Both the position numbers and the translations under genes were made by a program. Below the pieces are notes generated by a model, which worked only from the letters and a program-made list of their open reading frames with translations, did not search any database and was not told the origin of the DNA. Of a DNA stretch of 64,000 nucleotides, positions 62,901-64,000 are shown piece after piece (within the stretch, counting starts at the first letter, position 1; each line of letters starts with the position of its first letter). The stretch spans positions 61,012,951 to 61,076,950 of the forward strand of contig NC_133402.1 of NCBI RefSeq assembly GCF_047511655.1. Reading direction: 5' to 3'. The DNA is from Castor canadensis (lineage: Eukaryota; Chordata; Mammalia; Rodentia; Castoridae).

Positions 62901-63625
62901 AATGAATGTCTGAATTAAAGAGTAAAGAAATAAATTGATAAATAAAATTAATAATTGCAGAGTACCACAAGATGCCCGAAAGCTAAATGTTTTATACAAT
63001 CAGTCAAAAAATAACATTCTTCTGAAATTGTGTTTATGCGATTAATTTACCCTCCCTGTAAGAGAACGAAATACATTCCTGGTCCTTTGCTTTTTAACAC
63101 AATATCTAAATGAGCAGAGCCCTAATTAATGAGGTTTTCTGGAAGCTTCATTTTTATCTGACTTGAGGAGCTGCAATATAGATTTTTCCTTCAGAAGTAA
63201 TTCTTCCTCCTTCTTGTGGTTATATTAGCATTCCAAGGGAAACACTGGTTTCCTTAACATTTGTCATGATTTGCATAAGTAAAGGCTTCAATAGCAAATG
63301 AAAATAAGATGGTGTGTTTGAATGACATTTATAAAGCTTCATAAAAGTAATGACTTTAGCTCTTTCCTATAAAATCGAAATTTTTTCCTTTGGCATCAGT
63401 GCTATGTGGGTATTTCTGAAAGGTTTCATTTAAATGCTACAAAGAGGCACCAGAACAATTTCTTATCCAAAATGCAATGTTTCCATCGTATGTGCTTTTG
63501 TAAAAGAAGTGAAATAACACCTTTTATATTTGATTTGCATAGTCTAAGACTCATTGATTTTTTTAAGATTTTTTTTTGGAGTGTAGTACATGCAGCAAGA
63601 AAAATTACCTTTAAGGCTTTTTAAA
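62901..63625. other. AT-rich intronic sequence, no gene seen
   Basis: No repeat or conserved frame recognised. The frame at 63406-63624 is unsupported. Confidence 0.5.
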
Positions 63626-63629
63626 GGTC

Positions 63630-63830
63630 CCATTTCAAGGTCAGCTCTGTGTCAGTGTAAGTTCGTTACCACTATTCATCCCCAACACTCAGAAAGGAAG
63701 GAGTTATTGCTTCCACTATACTGCTGAGGAAACTGAGGCTCAGAGAGGGAAAGTATCTGACCATGTAACATGAAGGAGGACTTGAGTTCAAATCTAGGTC
63801 TGTATGCAAAGCCAGAGTTCTTTGGCCCCC
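63630..63830 (-). repeat. MIR SINE relic
   Basis: CTGCTGAGGAAACTGAGGCT, CAGAGAGGGAAAGTATCTGA and GGACTTGAGTTCAAATCTAG on the plus strand are the reversed MIR. Confidence 0.85.
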
Positions 63831-64000
63831 TGTATCATAACCTGGTACAACTAAGTCTAGGGCAAGGTGGGCTCAGCCCTGAGGACAGAGGACCTCACTC
63901 AAGAGAATGATGTCAAAACCAACAGTGAAAGCTGAACTTCTATTTTTTGAGAGGCACAAACATGCCCTGGAAAGAGCATGGGATTGGGGCTCATTTACCT

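Overview
The window is nuclear DNA from a placental mammal, almost certainly a rodent. There are no bacterial operons. Most of it is LINE-1 (L1) of several ages, with B1/ID-type dimeric SINEs (a 7SL-like head joined to an ID tRNA-like unit), MIR, L2 and MER5 relics, an ERV-L relic and one interrupted protein gene. The B1-plus-ID dimer is typical of squirrel-, beaver- and kangaroo-rat-type rodents. A beaver-like (Castorimorpha) genome is my best guess, but I cannot prove it from sequence alone. || Layout. 1-700: unassigned DNA with a possible decayed membrane-protein pseudogene on the minus strand. 709-793: an 85-bp L1 tail with perfect target-site duplications. 809-14395: an old plus-strand L1 split by a younger full-length L1 (1283-10667). 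That younger L1 carries, inside its 5' UTR, a complete retrocopy of the linker-histone gene H1-0 with an intact 194-codon frame (2568-3152). 14400-21640: a SINE dimer, MIR, an old minus-strand L1, then an old L1 5'UTR/ORF1 and mixed LINE relics. 21650-26180: mostly unassigned, with microsatellites. 26180-36680: an ancient plus-strand L1 ORF2 split by a second younger full-length L1 on the minus strand (28058-35332), which appears to carry a 3' transduction. 36900-40150: an ERV-L class III retrovirus relic with reverse transcriptase, RNase H, integrase and dUTPase remnants in order. 41165-41765: a 5'-truncated L1 with perfect 15-bp duplications. 41800-51200: MIRs, a Tigger-like DNA transposon, SINEs and an old L1 3' half. 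51236 to the end: the gene TRIM42. || TRIM42 is the only functional gene I can support. Exons 1-4 are 51236-51576, 55345-56042, 57756-58576 and 61344-61568. All have open frames, consensus splice sites and matching phases, and together give 695 codons. The short last exon (about 28 codons by comparison with human TRIM42) is not in the window. The product is a tripartite-motif protein with a very cysteine-rich N-terminus, a RING finger, two B-boxes, a coiled coil and a fibronectin type III domain. || I found no previously undescribed multi-gene system. The most useful observations are the intact H1-0 retrocopy inside an L1 promoter region, the L1 3' transduction with its own poly(A) signal, the 13-residue cysteine periodicity in TRIM42, and several nested or duplicated repeats whose order of events can be read directly.
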